From Bradyrhizobium nanningense (GTDB lineage: Bacteria; Pseudomonadota; Alphaproteobacteria; Rhizobiales; Xanthobacteraceae): DNA of 64,000 nt. A model generated the notes under the pieces. It saw nothing but the letters and a program-made list of their open reading frames with translations, had not been told where the DNA came from and did not search any database. The stretch is from assembly GCF_004114535.1 (NCBI RefSeq), contig NZ_LBJC01000007.1, forward strand, positions 434,001 to 498,000, written 5' to 3'. Below, one piece after another: positions 16,957-25,848 of the stretch. The stretch's first letter is position 1. Each line of letters begins with the position of its first letter. The position numbers and the translations under genes were made by a program.

Positions 16957-17327
16957 TGCATCACTTTCAGGAGTTTGAGCGCCGCGGTGTCGGTCGCCGG
17001 GTTAAGCTTGTTTGAGCGGCGCGAGATCTGCATCGCCGGGCTGCCGCGATGAGAGGCCAGCCCAAGACCTTCGCCAAGTGGGCGCCCATCGGTGCGCTTC
17101 AACTCCGCGCAGGTGAAATGCGGGTACACATCCGCGTACGGATATTGAAACGTGATTTGAAAGCCGATCCAGATCGTCGGCTGGACATAGGGCGGGCCGA
17201 GCGGCACGTCGCGCACCATGACGTATGCGCCGCCCGAACCGTCCGGTTCGGCATCGATCTGGCACTCGGGGAAGGATGAGCGGATCTCCGCAATGGCCTT
17301 CTCAATGGCAGGCGTAATCGCGGTCAT
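16935..17327 (-). CDS. E2-like (UBC-fold) protein, prokaryotic E2 family E type
   Basis: The 130-residue protein matches the small E2-like family found beside bacterial Ubl and E1 genes. It has beta strands with YVMVRDVPLGPPYV and IWIGFQITFQYPYADVYPHF, and a conserved C-terminal helix after SRRSNKLNPATDTA. Cys73 in HFTCAEL is a candidate catalytic cysteine, though its position differs from classical UBC enzymes and the usual HPN motif is missing. The start overlaps the Ubl stop by ATGA and its end overlaps the JAMM-E1 start, giving strict co-translation. Confidence 0.75.
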   Translation of the reverse strand: MTAITPAIEKAIAEIRSSFPECQIDAEPDGSGGAYVMVRDVPLGPPYVQPTIWIGFQITFQYPYADVYPHFTCAELKRTDGRPLGEGLGLASHRGSPAMQISRRSNKLNPATDTAALKLLKVMQWLRTHP

Positions 17328-17629
17328 GAGTTGTCATCATTCGGAATGGCCAGGAAGCGATCGCCGTCATGCACCGTGATCTTCTGATCGTCGCCGATCA
17401 GCTCGGTCTTGCCGCCGCCGCGCTCGATGCTCAGCACGAAGTCGAGCTGGATCGGAACGTGCTGCGCAATCGCCGCCTGTTTGATGCTCAGGCCGGTCTG
17501 CTTCTTGTCCTCGACCGTGACCGGTTTTTCGTTGACGAAAAGACTGACGGGCTTGTCGGGGCCACCGCCATGACCTCCGCCCTGACCCGGATTGCCGCCC
17601 GGGTGGTCTTTTTCCTCGTTGCTCGCCAT
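17324..17629 (-). CDS. Ubiquitin-like protein (multiubiquitin family, single domain)
   Basis: The 101-residue protein has a Gly/His-rich flexible N-terminus (GGNPGQGGGHGGGPD) and one beta-grasp domain from KPVSLFVNEKPV to HDGDRFLAIP. It belongs by context to the multiubiquitin-type Ubls, but only one domain is present and the C-terminus is PNDDNS, with no Gly-Gly to serve as a ready conjugation tail. Either internal residues near ERGGGK are used after trimming, or the protein is not conjugated through a classical tail. First gene of the operon with E2-like and JAMM-E1 genes. Confidence 0.75.
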   Translation of the reverse strand: MASNEEKDHPGGNPGQGGGHGGGPDKPVSLFVNEKPVTVEDKKQTGLSIKQAAIAQHVPIQLDFVLSIERGGGKTELIGDDQKITVHDGDRFLAIPNDDNS

Positions 17630-17646
17630 GATGATCTCCTTGCGAA

Positions 17647-17712
17647 AGTGAAACTGAATTGCTAGTGTGAAATCAGTATTGTGATATAGGTGGAGAATTG
17701 CAAGAGTGAAAT
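17647..17712. promoter_or_regulatory. Direct repeats in the divergent Ubl/regulator promoter
   Basis: Four near-identical octamers of the form (A/T)GTGA(A/T)A(C/T) occur at 17647, 17666, 17680 and 17705 in the 76-base gap between the Ubl gene and the divergent HTH gene; the last overlaps the regulator start codon. They are candidate binding sites for the HTH protein. Confidence 0.4.
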
Positions 17713-18077
17713 CGAAAAATTCTGACCCTGCCCAGTTCGACGTCGCCGCTCTTCATGCCGCGCTCGATGCAGAACGGATCGCCCGGCGGTTGACCTGGAA
17801 GGATGTCTCCGGGGAATCGGGTGTAAGCGCCTCAACACTAACGCGTTTGTCCCAGGGTAGGCGTCCCGACGTCGACAGTTTGGCAGCTCTTACGCAATGG
17901 CTTGGCCTGCCGGCTGACCGCTTTATGGGGCAGCGGAAGGTCGCTTTCGGCGCGGCCAGCCCTTTGACCCAGATCTCGTCCATCCTGCGCGAAGATCCCA
18001 ATCTCAATGAGAACGCCGCTGCGGCTTTGGACGAGCTGATCAAGGCGACGTACGCCCGACTGCGATCTCAGAAATGA
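17706..18077 (+). CDS. XRE-family transcriptional regulator
   Basis: The 123-residue protein contains a lambda-repressor-type helix-turn-helix: LTWKDVSGESGVSASTLTRL followed by SQGRRPDVDSLAALTQWLGL. The C-terminal half is helical. It starts with GTG and is divergent from the ubiquitin-like operon across a short gap containing repeated octamers, so it probably represses that operon and itself. Regulation by an XRE protein is common in defence operons. Confidence 0.8.
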   Translation: MKSKNSDPAQFDVAALHAALDAERIARRLTWKDVSGESGVSASTLTRLSQGRRPDVDSLAALTQWLGLPADRFMGQRKVAFGAASPLTQISSILREDPNLNENAAAALDELIKATYARLRSQK

Positions 18078-18152
18078 GATGACCGGCAGATTCGAGCCAC
18101 CAGCTCTACATCGATCAGCTTCAGTTTTTAGTCAGAGTGCAGATCGCGTGGC

Positions 18153-18220
18153 ATACGCAATTGCGTATTAAGCATAATCGGCCGATATTCGCGGGCGCGT
18201 ATATTGACGGTATATACGCG
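18153..18220. promoter_or_regulatory. Operator palindromes upstream of the hipBA relic
   Basis: A perfect 16-base palindrome ATACGCAATTGCGTAT lies at 18153-18168. A second inverted repeat pairs CGCGTATAT (18196-18204) with its complement inside 18210-18220, and GCGTATGC follows. HipB proteins autorepress through repeated palindromes before hipB, and these sites fit that role although the repressor here has lost its HTH. Confidence 0.5.
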
Positions 18221-18227
18221 TTTGCGT

Positions 18228-18404
18228 ATGCAGCTTATGGATACGATTGCCCGCCCCCCCCCCAGCAAATCGGCGCCGGGATCAGGCGCTACCGGCGGCA
18301 GAAAGCTGCGCATCTTGATAGATGCGCTGGCCGCGCTCGACCTCGAGTTGGTCATCCAGCCGCGCACCCAATTGACGGCTGAAGCGATTGAGGATCTGTT
18401 CTGA
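18228..18404 (+). pseudogene. hipB remnant lacking the helix-turn-helix
   Basis: The 58-residue frame begins MQLMDTIARPPP, crosses a C-run, and ends with the typical HipB tail (LIDALAALDLELVIQPR, then EAIEDLF). The central HTH of a normal 85-100 residue HipB is missing, evidently by internal deletion. Its stop overlaps the hipA start (TGATG), as in intact hipBA operons. Confidence 0.5.
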
Positions 18405-18566
18405 TGGCGCGTCGTCCTGCCCGCGCGCCGCTCAACGTCTATCTCAACGCACGGCTGGTCGGGTGGCTGCGGCGCGAGAGCAGCGGCGCAATCGATTTCG
18501 AGTATGACAAGCAGTGGCTCGCGTGGGAAAATGCCATCCCCGTTTCGGTGTCGCTGCCTCTGCGCG
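18404..18566 (+). pseudogene. hipA N-terminal remnant
   Basis: The first 54 residues match the start of HipA kinases: LNVYLNARLVGWLRRES, then FEYDKQWLAW and IPVSVSLPLRD, the N-subdomain 1 region. At about 18566 the sequence passes abruptly into antisense of a SIR2 gene, so the kinase domain of roughly 380 residues is lost. The open frame running on to 18979 is antisense filler. Confidence 0.7.
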
Positions 18567-19333
18567 ATATAGGCGCGGGCGTTCTCCAGCGCGGCGTCGC
18601 TGCAGCCCAAGATCGTTCGGAACGGCTCGCCATGTGTCAGCCGGTATTTATCGATGCCCGGCGTGATCATCAGCGGCGAGTATCCGGCCGGCACTTCGGG
18701 CATTCCGCGAACGCCGATGATCTGGCCAGCGGAATCCTGGAACCAGTCGAGAGAGCCATGCACTTTCCAGACGGCAACGGTACGGGTCCGATTAACGAAA
18801 ACGCGCGTGTTCGAAGCGCGCGCGCGCGATTGCAAATAACCGTAGTTGAAGCCGGTGAACGTGCTTACATCGACGGCATCGGCCGCATATTCGGCAAGCT
18901 GGTCATAGTTAGGCGTGACGACATGGACGGTCTTGTGCGTGCTGTCGAAGAGATGGCGGTACAGCCGCGAAAGGGGTAGCGCGCGCCGATCCGCCATAAG
19001 CGTCTGGAGGACGCGAAGATCGTGCGGCAGCAGGACAGCGCGGGTCTCGGTGGCGATGAACTGGGTCTGGCGTTCCGTCGGGCGCACGGCCTGAAGGGCG
19101 CTTTCGAGATCATTGCCGGCCGCAAGCTGCGCGACGAACTTATCCCATTCGCTCCTCTCATCTGCTGTCCAGCTCGTGGGAGGCTTGATAGCGGAAAGCT
19201 GCAACGCCAGGCAGCCCATGCCGGGCACACCGTGTGCAGCCGAGGCGCCGCTGCCCAGAATGATCACCGGTGTGGCGCTAAGCGCCGCCTGCGCGAATTC
19301 CTGCGCCATCTCCGGCGCGCTCTTGGCCGCCAT
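18567..19333 (-). pseudogene. Truncated SIR2-family protein
   Basis: From ATG 19333, about 255 residues form a SIR2 domain: the NAD-binding ILGSGASAAHG at 25-35, TPNYDQ at 140-145 and the catalytic KVHGSLDW at 190-197. SIR2 domains of this kind deplete NAD in several anti-phage systems. At about residue 255 homology ends where the hipA relic begins; the frame continues to 18128 but reads the complement of hipBA, so the native C-terminus is missing. The chimera could still be expressed, but it is probably dead or altered. Confidence 0.7.
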
Positions 19334-19391
19334 ACAGTCCCTTCCCGGCCAACGCGGACTGTATCCACTACAGCCGTCGTCATCCCCATGA

Positions 19392-19440
19392 GATTTAGTG
19401 AATGGAACAATTTCGGCGAGGATTGCGTCCTCGCTAAATC
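19392..19440. other. Nested inverted repeat
   Basis: An outer pair GATTTAG (19392-19398) / CTAAATC (19434-19440) encloses an inner pair GCGAGGA (19417-19423) / TCCTCGC (19428-19434). It lies in the gap upstream of the truncated SIR2 gene and downstream of the YhaN-like gene; a terminator or regulatory structure are both possible. Confidence 0.35.
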
Positions 19441-19627
19441 TGAAATTAGCCCTTAGCCGATCAGGTTACGCTTGGTGTCGCGGCGACGAAGGGCCTCAGG
19501 ACCGTGAACTTTCCGGGATTGATCTTCCCCAAGCGAAGTCCGAGAAGCATGTCGACGCAAACTCCGCATCGCGGACTGCGTTTGAACATAGCGATAATGA
19601 TGTCGAGACATGCATTCTGTAATCCAT

Positions 19628-22600
19628 CTAAGCAACATTCTTCATTTGATGTCGGCGAGGCTCAAGCGTTGCCGTCGAAACACTCCTGCCAAACGCAGTA
19701 GACGCCACATCAAGCAGGTGCTGGTGATGGGTGAAGAAAAGCACCTGCGTTTTCTCCGCAAGCAGTTGCAACACCCTGAAACCGGCCGAGGCGCGCGCAT
19801 CGTCATAATTGATGAAAAGATCATCGGCGATAAATGGCACCGGCGCAGCATGCATCAGATACTCTTCAACGGCAGCAATGCGCGGCGCAAAAAAGAGCTG
19901 ATCGGCGGCGCCTTCGCTGAGACCTGATACGGACACCGCTCCACCGTCCCCGCGCACGCCCGCCAGATGTGGCACGTCTTTTTCGTCGTATTCGAGCGTA
20001 AGGCGTTGGAACGAGCCGCCGGTCAGAATAGAGAACAGCTCCCCTGCCCGTTTGAGCAATGGTGCCTGCTTTTCGCGCCTAAACCGCTCGATCGCCCACC
20101 TCAGGATGATGGTTGCGGAGCGAACGCGGGCATACTGCGCCGCCACCTCCTTCATCTCGGCCAAAGCCAGCTGACGATCACCAGCAGCTTTGGCCGCAGC
20201 GGCGTCACCGCCGACGGCTTCGAACAAACGCTCAGTATCATTGCGACTCTGAATGGCGATCAGCTGGCGTTCCCTGACATCTTTGAGTATCGCCTTTAGC
20301 GTTTGCTCCCGAGCCGTTGTTTGATCGGGATCGGCGCTGCGACATTCCTCAGCGAGTTGTTCGACACCAAGCCCATCGCCATCAGCCTCAAGCGTGGTCC
20401 GCAAGCGCGATCGCTCATCCCTAAGCGCGCGTTGTAGATCGGACTGAAGAATAGCCGCTCGCAATCTGTCGATCGAATCGACGGCTGCGGCCCTTTTGAG
20501 GCCATCTATTACGGCCTCGGCGTCCGTCCTAGACTTGTCGCATTCTTCCAATTTCTTCTGCAGGCCCCGCATCGCCTCAGCTTTTTCGTCGCGGGACACG
20601 ACAGTCTGCCTCGCCGCATTCAATTGCGCATGGAGTTGAAGGATTGCTTCATCTGCATTCTGTCCGGAAAACCGTGGCGCGATCGCATTTACGAGCTTTT
20701 CGACATCCTCCGTAAACGCCGTGATGTCCCGCTCGATCTTTCCAATGCGCTCGTGCTTCAAATCGGCGATCTTGGCAGACGTCTCCCGCATCTGATCGAT
20801 TGCTTCGATTTGCTCTTGAACGGTCTCAAGCGGGGCTTCGGGTAACAGATTGAGACCCCTCAGGGCCTCCTTCCATTGCGCGTTCCAGACATCACGCTCT
20901 TTCGCAGCGTTTTCAACAGCCACGCGCCTGCGTTCGACTTCTGTTGCGACCTTCCGTTCCTCGAGCGCGAGTTCATTCCTCTTTTGTGTGTTGCCCTCCT
21001 CCGCGCGAAGGCGCGCTTCGGCAGCCCCAAGAATTCCGTTCAGCGGCAGACTATCTGCGGAGGCTGCGATTGCCGTGTCCGCCATCAAGCTGGCGAGCTG
21101 TTGCTTGGCTTTCGCAATTTGCTGCTGGAGCGAGGACTCTGCATGAAGCGCGGCGTCACGCTTGGCGATTTGATCGAGCACGTCGGCCCTCGCATCGAGC
21201 CAATCCAGCATTTCGTCCGGAGAACGCGGGTTATCGGTAACCTGTTTCCACAGGATCGCCCAAGCCTCGGCCAACGCTTTCTGCTCTTCGGCTAACGAAA
21301 AAAGCTCCTGCTTGGCGGATTCAAGGACGTCTCGCTCGTCAGCGATTTGCCGCGCCAGCACCATGGCCGCAGCCGTCGACTGCGCATTCTGAAAGCGACG
21401 GTCCGCCGCGGTGTCGGCGTCTTCGATGGCCTTCACATAGGCATTGAGCAGCGGCTCGCCGCTTGTAAAAGCGAGCTCCTCCGATTCTGGAACCATGATC
21501 TTGTCGACATGTCTGCGCCTGATGATAGACCATCCGGCATCCCGCCGTTCGCGGAGTTTCTTCAACTCCTCAACGCCGACAATTTTTTCATCTGACACAA
21601 GACGAGCATAAGACTTTCGATTGTTTTCGACTGTACGCGTCAGCTCACGCGTCACAGCTTGCTGGCGCTGAATACGCGCCCGAAGCTCGCGGGCAGCATC
21701 GCGATGCGCCCTTACCGCCTCTTCCGCTGGGCTTTTCAAGGCCTGCAAACTCGTTTCACTCACGATAGGCGGATTCATATCAGCCATTTGCCGCTGACAT
21801 GATCTATCGGCATCCTGATGCTCTTGATGGATACTCAGGAGACGCGCATCGAGATCGCCAAAAGCACGAATGGACTCAACGACCCCAGCCAGCACCGAAA
21901 GGTCTTTCTGCGCTCCGAGCGCTTCCATCCGTGCCTGGATATCGGCGAGTTTTTCGTTGGCATCCTCTAGCGCCGCTTCAGCGCTATCAACGGCGGCAAA
22001 TCGGCTGCCACGCGATGTCAACAGTCCGCGGACTGCCGCAACCTTGGCCCGCGGCGGAATTCTCTCGACCAGGTCGGCGATGGATCCTGTCCACCCCAGT
22101 TCAATCGCCGCGCGCTTCAGGACTTCTTCCGCTGCGGCGAGTTCGGCCCGCCGCTTCGGTAAGTCCGCCCGGCCCGAAGAAAGCTGTATGCTGCGCTTCG
22201 AAAGTCGTTCAATCTCCGTTTGGTGGAGCAGAACGCTATCGTCAACCACAAGTCCGGAAATTTCCGTGCCGATTGTTGCGATCTGTTCGCGGAATGCGCT
22301 TATACGCACTTCTGCAGCAGCGTTATCGCCCGAGGCCTCCTCAAATTGCCTAGCCGCGTCCGGAGGTAATTCGACCACCGCGCCGAGGTCCGCTATCTCG
22401 GTTTCAATCTCTTGAAGCCGACGCACACCGCGATATACGCGCCGGACTCGAGAAATCTTCGCAAGTTCGGAAACGTGCTCTTCGATTTCCTTCTCGATCT
22501 GATTGCAAAGGCCGCGCGCCTCTTCAAATGCGGATTTCAATTCCTGCCATTTGTTTACGCTCACCATGTGTTGACGCAACGCCGCATCAGCCTCTTTCAG

Positions 22601-23170
22601 GCGGTCTTCCGCTTGGTAGTATTTTCGGTGTCCCGCCTTGCGGCTGGCCCAGAGCCCATCCGCCTCTGCCTGCATCGCACCCAGCCGATCGCGGAGACCT
22701 GACACGCCGGCCCCGGCGGCGAACAATGCCGCGCCGATATCATCCTTGGCCTGGGTGATATCCCGCCCGCCAGCCCGCAGGCGCTCATGGTCAAGACAGA
22801 ACATCCGGCAGAAAAACGCGCGGTCCATCCCGCCGAGCAAAGGAGCAAGCAGGCCATCGCCAGCCGCAAGCGGCAGATCGTCCGGACCGAGAAGCGTGTC
22901 CTTGTTGCCCTTGCGACGCCGGACCGAAAGCAGCGCGCCGTCGCGTTCTAGGGCGGCGCCGATTCGCAGCGCCGCATTCTCATGCAGGAAATTGCGGGAT
23001 GATTGCCCGGGAATGCCGAAGAGTAGATCTTCAATCGCCGACATCGTCGTCGACTTTCCAGCCTCATTCTCGCCGTACACGACATGAAAGTCAGGTTCGC
23101 CTGACGGAAAATGAAGCGTCGCGCCGGTGAAATGTCCGTAACGGATCAGGTCAAGAGAACGAATACGCAC
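19628..23170 (-). CDS. YhaN-like SMC/Rad50-type ATPase
   Basis: A 1180-residue ATPase of the SbcC/Rad50/YhaN type. The N-terminus has Walker A GENEAGKST at 33-41, the middle (about 220-950) is long coiled coil broken by a hinge region, and the C-terminus has the ABC signature-like LSEGAADQLFFA and Walker B FIADDLFINYDD. It pairs with the upstream metallophosphoesterase, whose stop lies three bases before its ATG. YhaO-YhaN-type pairs are Mre11-Rad50-like and presumed to act on DNA ends; chromosomal and defence-associated copies both exist. Confidence 0.88.
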   Translation of the reverse strand: MRIRSLDLIRYGHFTGATLHFPSGEPDFHVVYGENEAGKSTTMSAIEDLLFGIPGQSSRNFLHENAALRIGAALERDGALLSVRRRKGNKDTLLGPDDLPLAAGDGLLAPLLGGMDRAFFCRMFCLDHERLRAGGRDITQAKDDIGAALFAAGAGVSGLRDRLGAMQAEADGLWASRKAGHRKYYQAEDRLKEADAALRQHMVSVNKWQELKSAFEEARGLCNQIEKEIEEHVSELAKISRVRRVYRGVRRLQEIETEIADLGAVVELPPDAARQFEEASGDNAAAEVRISAFREQIATIGTEISGLVVDDSVLLHQTEIERLSKRSIQLSSGRADLPKRRAELAAAEEVLKRAAIELGWTGSIADLVERIPPRAKVAAVRGLLTSRGSRFAAVDSAEAALEDANEKLADIQARMEALGAQKDLSVLAGVVESIRAFGDLDARLLSIHQEHQDADRSCQRQMADMNPPIVSETSLQALKSPAEEAVRAHRDAARELRARIQRQQAVTRELTRTVENNRKSYARLVSDEKIVGVEELKKLRERRDAGWSIIRRRHVDKIMVPESEELAFTSGEPLLNAYVKAIEDADTAADRRFQNAQSTAAAMVLARQIADERDVLESAKQELFSLAEEQKALAEAWAILWKQVTDNPRSPDEMLDWLDARADVLDQIAKRDAALHAESSLQQQIAKAKQQLASLMADTAIAASADSLPLNGILGAAEARLRAEEGNTQKRNELALEERKVATEVERRRVAVENAAKERDVWNAQWKEALRGLNLLPEAPLETVQEQIEAIDQMRETSAKIADLKHERIGKIERDITAFTEDVEKLVNAIAPRFSGQNADEAILQLHAQLNAARQTVVSRDEKAEAMRGLQKKLEECDKSRTDAEAVIDGLKRAAAVDSIDRLRAAILQSDLQRALRDERSRLRTTLEADGDGLGVEQLAEECRSADPDQTTAREQTLKAILKDVRERQLIAIQSRNDTERLFEAVGGDAAAAKAAGDRQLALAEMKEVAAQYARVRSATIILRWAIERFRREKQAPLLKRAGELFSILTGGSFQRLTLEYDEKDVPHLAGVRGDGGAVSVSGLSEGAADQLFFAPRIAAVEEYLMHAAPVPFIADDLFINYDDARASAGFRVLQLLAEKTQVLFFTHHQHLLDVASTAFGRSVSTATLEPRRHQMKNVA

Positions 23171-23173
23171 GGA

Positions 23174-24445
23174 TCAACGCCCTTCCGCAGTCAGACGTGC
23201 GCTCAGATATTCGCCAGCCTGCTCAATCACAACCGAGTATTGTTTCGCGATCACCGCTTCGAGAAGAACATCGTCAATATCAAGTGCCGCGTCGTGAGGA
23301 AGCCTGCGGACAAGGTCGCCCAGATCGTTCGCGATTTCTGCCTGGAGATCGGAATCCCCCGCAGCCTGAGCTAGTAGGACTTTGAGATCGTTGATCGCGC
23401 TGCCCTCTGTCTGGATAGAAACGGCCGTCGTAGGCACGGTCGCATTGATCACACGTTCGATCCATGCAACCTCTTCGCCAAGAGCCAGTGCTGCGGCTCT
23501 CGCTTCAGCCAACAATTGCGGCGCAGACGCCATCAGCTCGGCGTGAAGAGCCGTCGGGCCAGTTAGTTTGATGCGACAAGCCAGCAGTCGGCCTTCTGCG
23601 TTCTTGGCCGCCTCGTCGATCGAGCGTTTGATTTGATCTACAACATCCCCGAACCGCGCGCTACCACTGACCGGTACATCGACATGCATCCACCGCACGA
23701 CATCCGTTTGGAGCAGCTCAGCGCCTTCGATCGCTCCGTCTTGGACCGTAACGAGCTGCGCCGATTTCGGGCCGGCTTCGCGGATGTGGCGCCCCTGTAG
23801 ATTGCCGCAGAACACCACGTGCGGATTTCGATGCAGTACGCCGCCCTGATGCACGTGCGCGAGCGCCCAATAGTCGTACCCCTTGTTGACCAACTCTTCG
23901 AGCGTGCAAGGGGCGTAGTTCTCGTGAGAACCACCCATTCCGCCGAGTGCAGTATGCAGCACGCCGATGTTGAAATAGCCTTTGATCGGCGCGGGATAGG
24001 CTGCTGCCAGATTTTCCGTCGTCGCCTGCAGGCGGAAGCTTTGACCGTGAAGGGCGACGCGGCAATCATCGAGCTTGAAAGTTTGAGGCTTTCGATAGCT
24101 AAACACCTGAACATTGTCGGGAAGCGTCAGCCGCTTCGTGATTTGGCTTTCGGCGTCATGATTGCCGTGCAACACGAAGGCGGGGATTTTCGCCCCCCGC
24201 AAACGACCCATCTGCCGAACGAAAAACAGGCCGGTGTGAAAATCGCGCCAATCGCCGTCGTAGAGGTCTCCGGCGATGACCACGAAAGCCGCCTGTCTAT
24301 CGATTGCCTGAGTAATGAGGTCCTCAAAGGCAGTTCGGGTCGCCGTTCGAATACGCTCGGCCGCTGGCCCCTCCTGTCCGCTCAGGCCTCTCAGGGGGCT
24401 GTCCAGATGTATGTCGCCGGTATGGATAAATTGGAAAGTGCTCAC
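23174..24445 (-). CDS. YhaO-like metallophosphoesterase (Mre11/SbcD type)
   Basis: The 423-residue protein carries the five calcineurin-like phosphoesterase blocks: GDIHLD (10-15), GDLYDGDW, GNHD, and near the middle AHVHQGG, with the remaining His element between. It has the C-terminal accessory region usual for YhaO. It would supply DNA-end nuclease activity to the YhaN-like ATPase encoded directly downstream. Confidence 0.88.
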   Translation of the reverse strand: MSTFQFIHTGDIHLDSPLRGLSGQEGPAAERIRTATRTAFEDLITQAIDRQAAFVVIAGDLYDGDWRDFHTGLFFVRQMGRLRGAKIPAFVLHGNHDAESQITKRLTLPDNVQVFSYRKPQTFKLDDCRVALHGQSFRLQATTENLAAAYPAPIKGYFNIGVLHTALGGMGGSHENYAPCTLEELVNKGYDYWALAHVHQGGVLHRNPHVVFCGNLQGRHIREAGPKSAQLVTVQDGAIEGAELLQTDVVRWMHVDVPVSGSARFGDVVDQIKRSIDEAAKNAEGRLLACRIKLTGPTALHAELMASAPQLLAEARAAALALGEEVAWIERVINATVPTTAVSIQTEGSAINDLKVLLAQAAGDSDLQAEIANDLGDLVRRLPHDAALDIDDVLLEAVIAKQYSVVIEQAGEYLSARLTAEGR

Positions 24446-25164
24446 AACAGGACTCGCTTAATTCCAATCAGAACAAACTAGTAAATTCCTTTTATCGCAA
24501 TCTTGAGCGGAGTGTTGTCACCAAGTATCCGCAAACGCGGAAAGGGATTGTCGATGAGGGCTCGAAGGGACCGCCAAATTTGAGGGCGACGCGAAGATTC
24601 GGCGGCACGTTTAACATTCGCGTTATCCATGTTGCGGAGAGCGTGTCTTTGGTACGGTTCGGACAAGGTCGTACCTGAGCTAGCTCCTCAGTCCTGCGCG
24701 CCGCTTTCCTGAGTGACCTTGCCTCGAAATTCTGGCAAATGCGGCGATCGGCTGGGAAGACACACACCGTGCCGCGCTGACGCTTTGGAGACGACCAACA
24801 CGGAACCCGATCGGAGCGAGCCGAAATGCCCGATCACTTCCAGTTGTCGCGCCTGGGAGAGACTTAAAGCCTTTGCGACGATCCCACACGTTCATCTTCT
24901 GCAACTCCGGAGTCAGAAACTCTGGTGTGCAGCATCCGGAGCATCCTCGCTGCTCGGCATCGATAGAAAGCTGCTGCCGCGTGAGCTCATTCGGCTTGAG
25001 CCTTCATCCGGACCCGGACCCGGGCCCTTCGAACACCGTCCGCAACGGAAAACTTACCTCGTCATGAAGAGGAAAATTCGCCAATTTCTGCCGGGCACCG
25101 CAGATATCAAGCGAATTTTCTCATTTCGCGCTGGAGTTCATCGAAGAAATCAACCGCATTGATG
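24446..25164. other. Long gap without recognisable gene (about 720 bp)
   Basis: No frame on either strand resembles a known family. It borders an IS630 remnant and is probably insertion debris. Confidence 0.45.
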
Positions 25165-25488
25165 TACCCATGCGGTACTATACGCCAATCTATGTCGAGA
25201 AGGTTCTCATCCCCGACCTTCCGCCAGACGCTATCGTCGTCATGGACAACCTCTCCAGCCACAAGGGACCAAGGGTCCGCCAGATGATCGAGGCTGCGGG
25301 TGCACGCCTACTCTACCTGCCTCCCTACAGCCCCGACTTCAATCCGATCGAGAACGCCTCGCCAAGCTCAAGGCGCTCTTGCGTCAGGCCGCAGAACGAA
25401 GGGCCTCTGGAGCGCGATTTGGGCGATTGATCGCTTGACAGCAACCAAATGCCGCAACTACTTCATCGCCGCAGGATACGCTGCATGA
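25165..25488 (+). pseudogene. IS630-family transposase C-terminal remnant
   Basis: The plus-strand translation has the DDE hallmark blocks VVMDNLSSHKG and LPPYSPDFNPIEN, then continues only after a frameshift as LAKLKALLRQAAERR and, after a second, as TKGLWSAIWAIDRL to NYFIAAGYAA. The N-terminal half and obvious terminal repeats are missing. Confidence 0.75.
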
Positions 25489-25848
25489 TCGGCGGATGCT
25501 CTAGAGTTGGAATCGTACCGAGCGGCGCGTTGTCATCGTTCCGGTTGCGAGGCATCGGACTCCTAGTATAGGCGATCTGCCAGTCAATCAGTCCGCGTCA
25601 CCCCGGATGGATGCCCTGATGCCAAGCAGCAATTGCGCAACAAGCAATAGTGTCGGTCAGCTGCGAAGCTGATGAATTGCATCTGGGCCGCTGCCGCGCG
25701 CCCCCGCGGTCATCTTTCGGGGAGATCGAGCGCCGCCATGCGCGTAGATCTGCCGGCCGAACGTTTTCAACAAACGACCCATTCAGAGTGCCGGCATCCG
25801 AAAACAACATGACGTAAAATTGACGCTCCTCGCAATTGGATGGCCGTT
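25489..25848. other. No gene recognised (360 bp)
   Basis: Non-coding stretch between the IS630 relic and the end of the type III effector gene. No strong hairpin terminator was seen after the effector. Confidence 0.4.

Noticed and set aside
15700..17052. Plus-strand ORF of 450 aa
   Set aside because: Fully antisense to the JAMM-E1 and E2-like genes, with no recognisable domain; the minus strand has clear catalytic motifs.
18567..18979. Extension of the hipA frame to 191 aa
   Set aside because: Beyond about 18566 it only reads the complement of the SIR2 gene; no HipA kinase residues are present.
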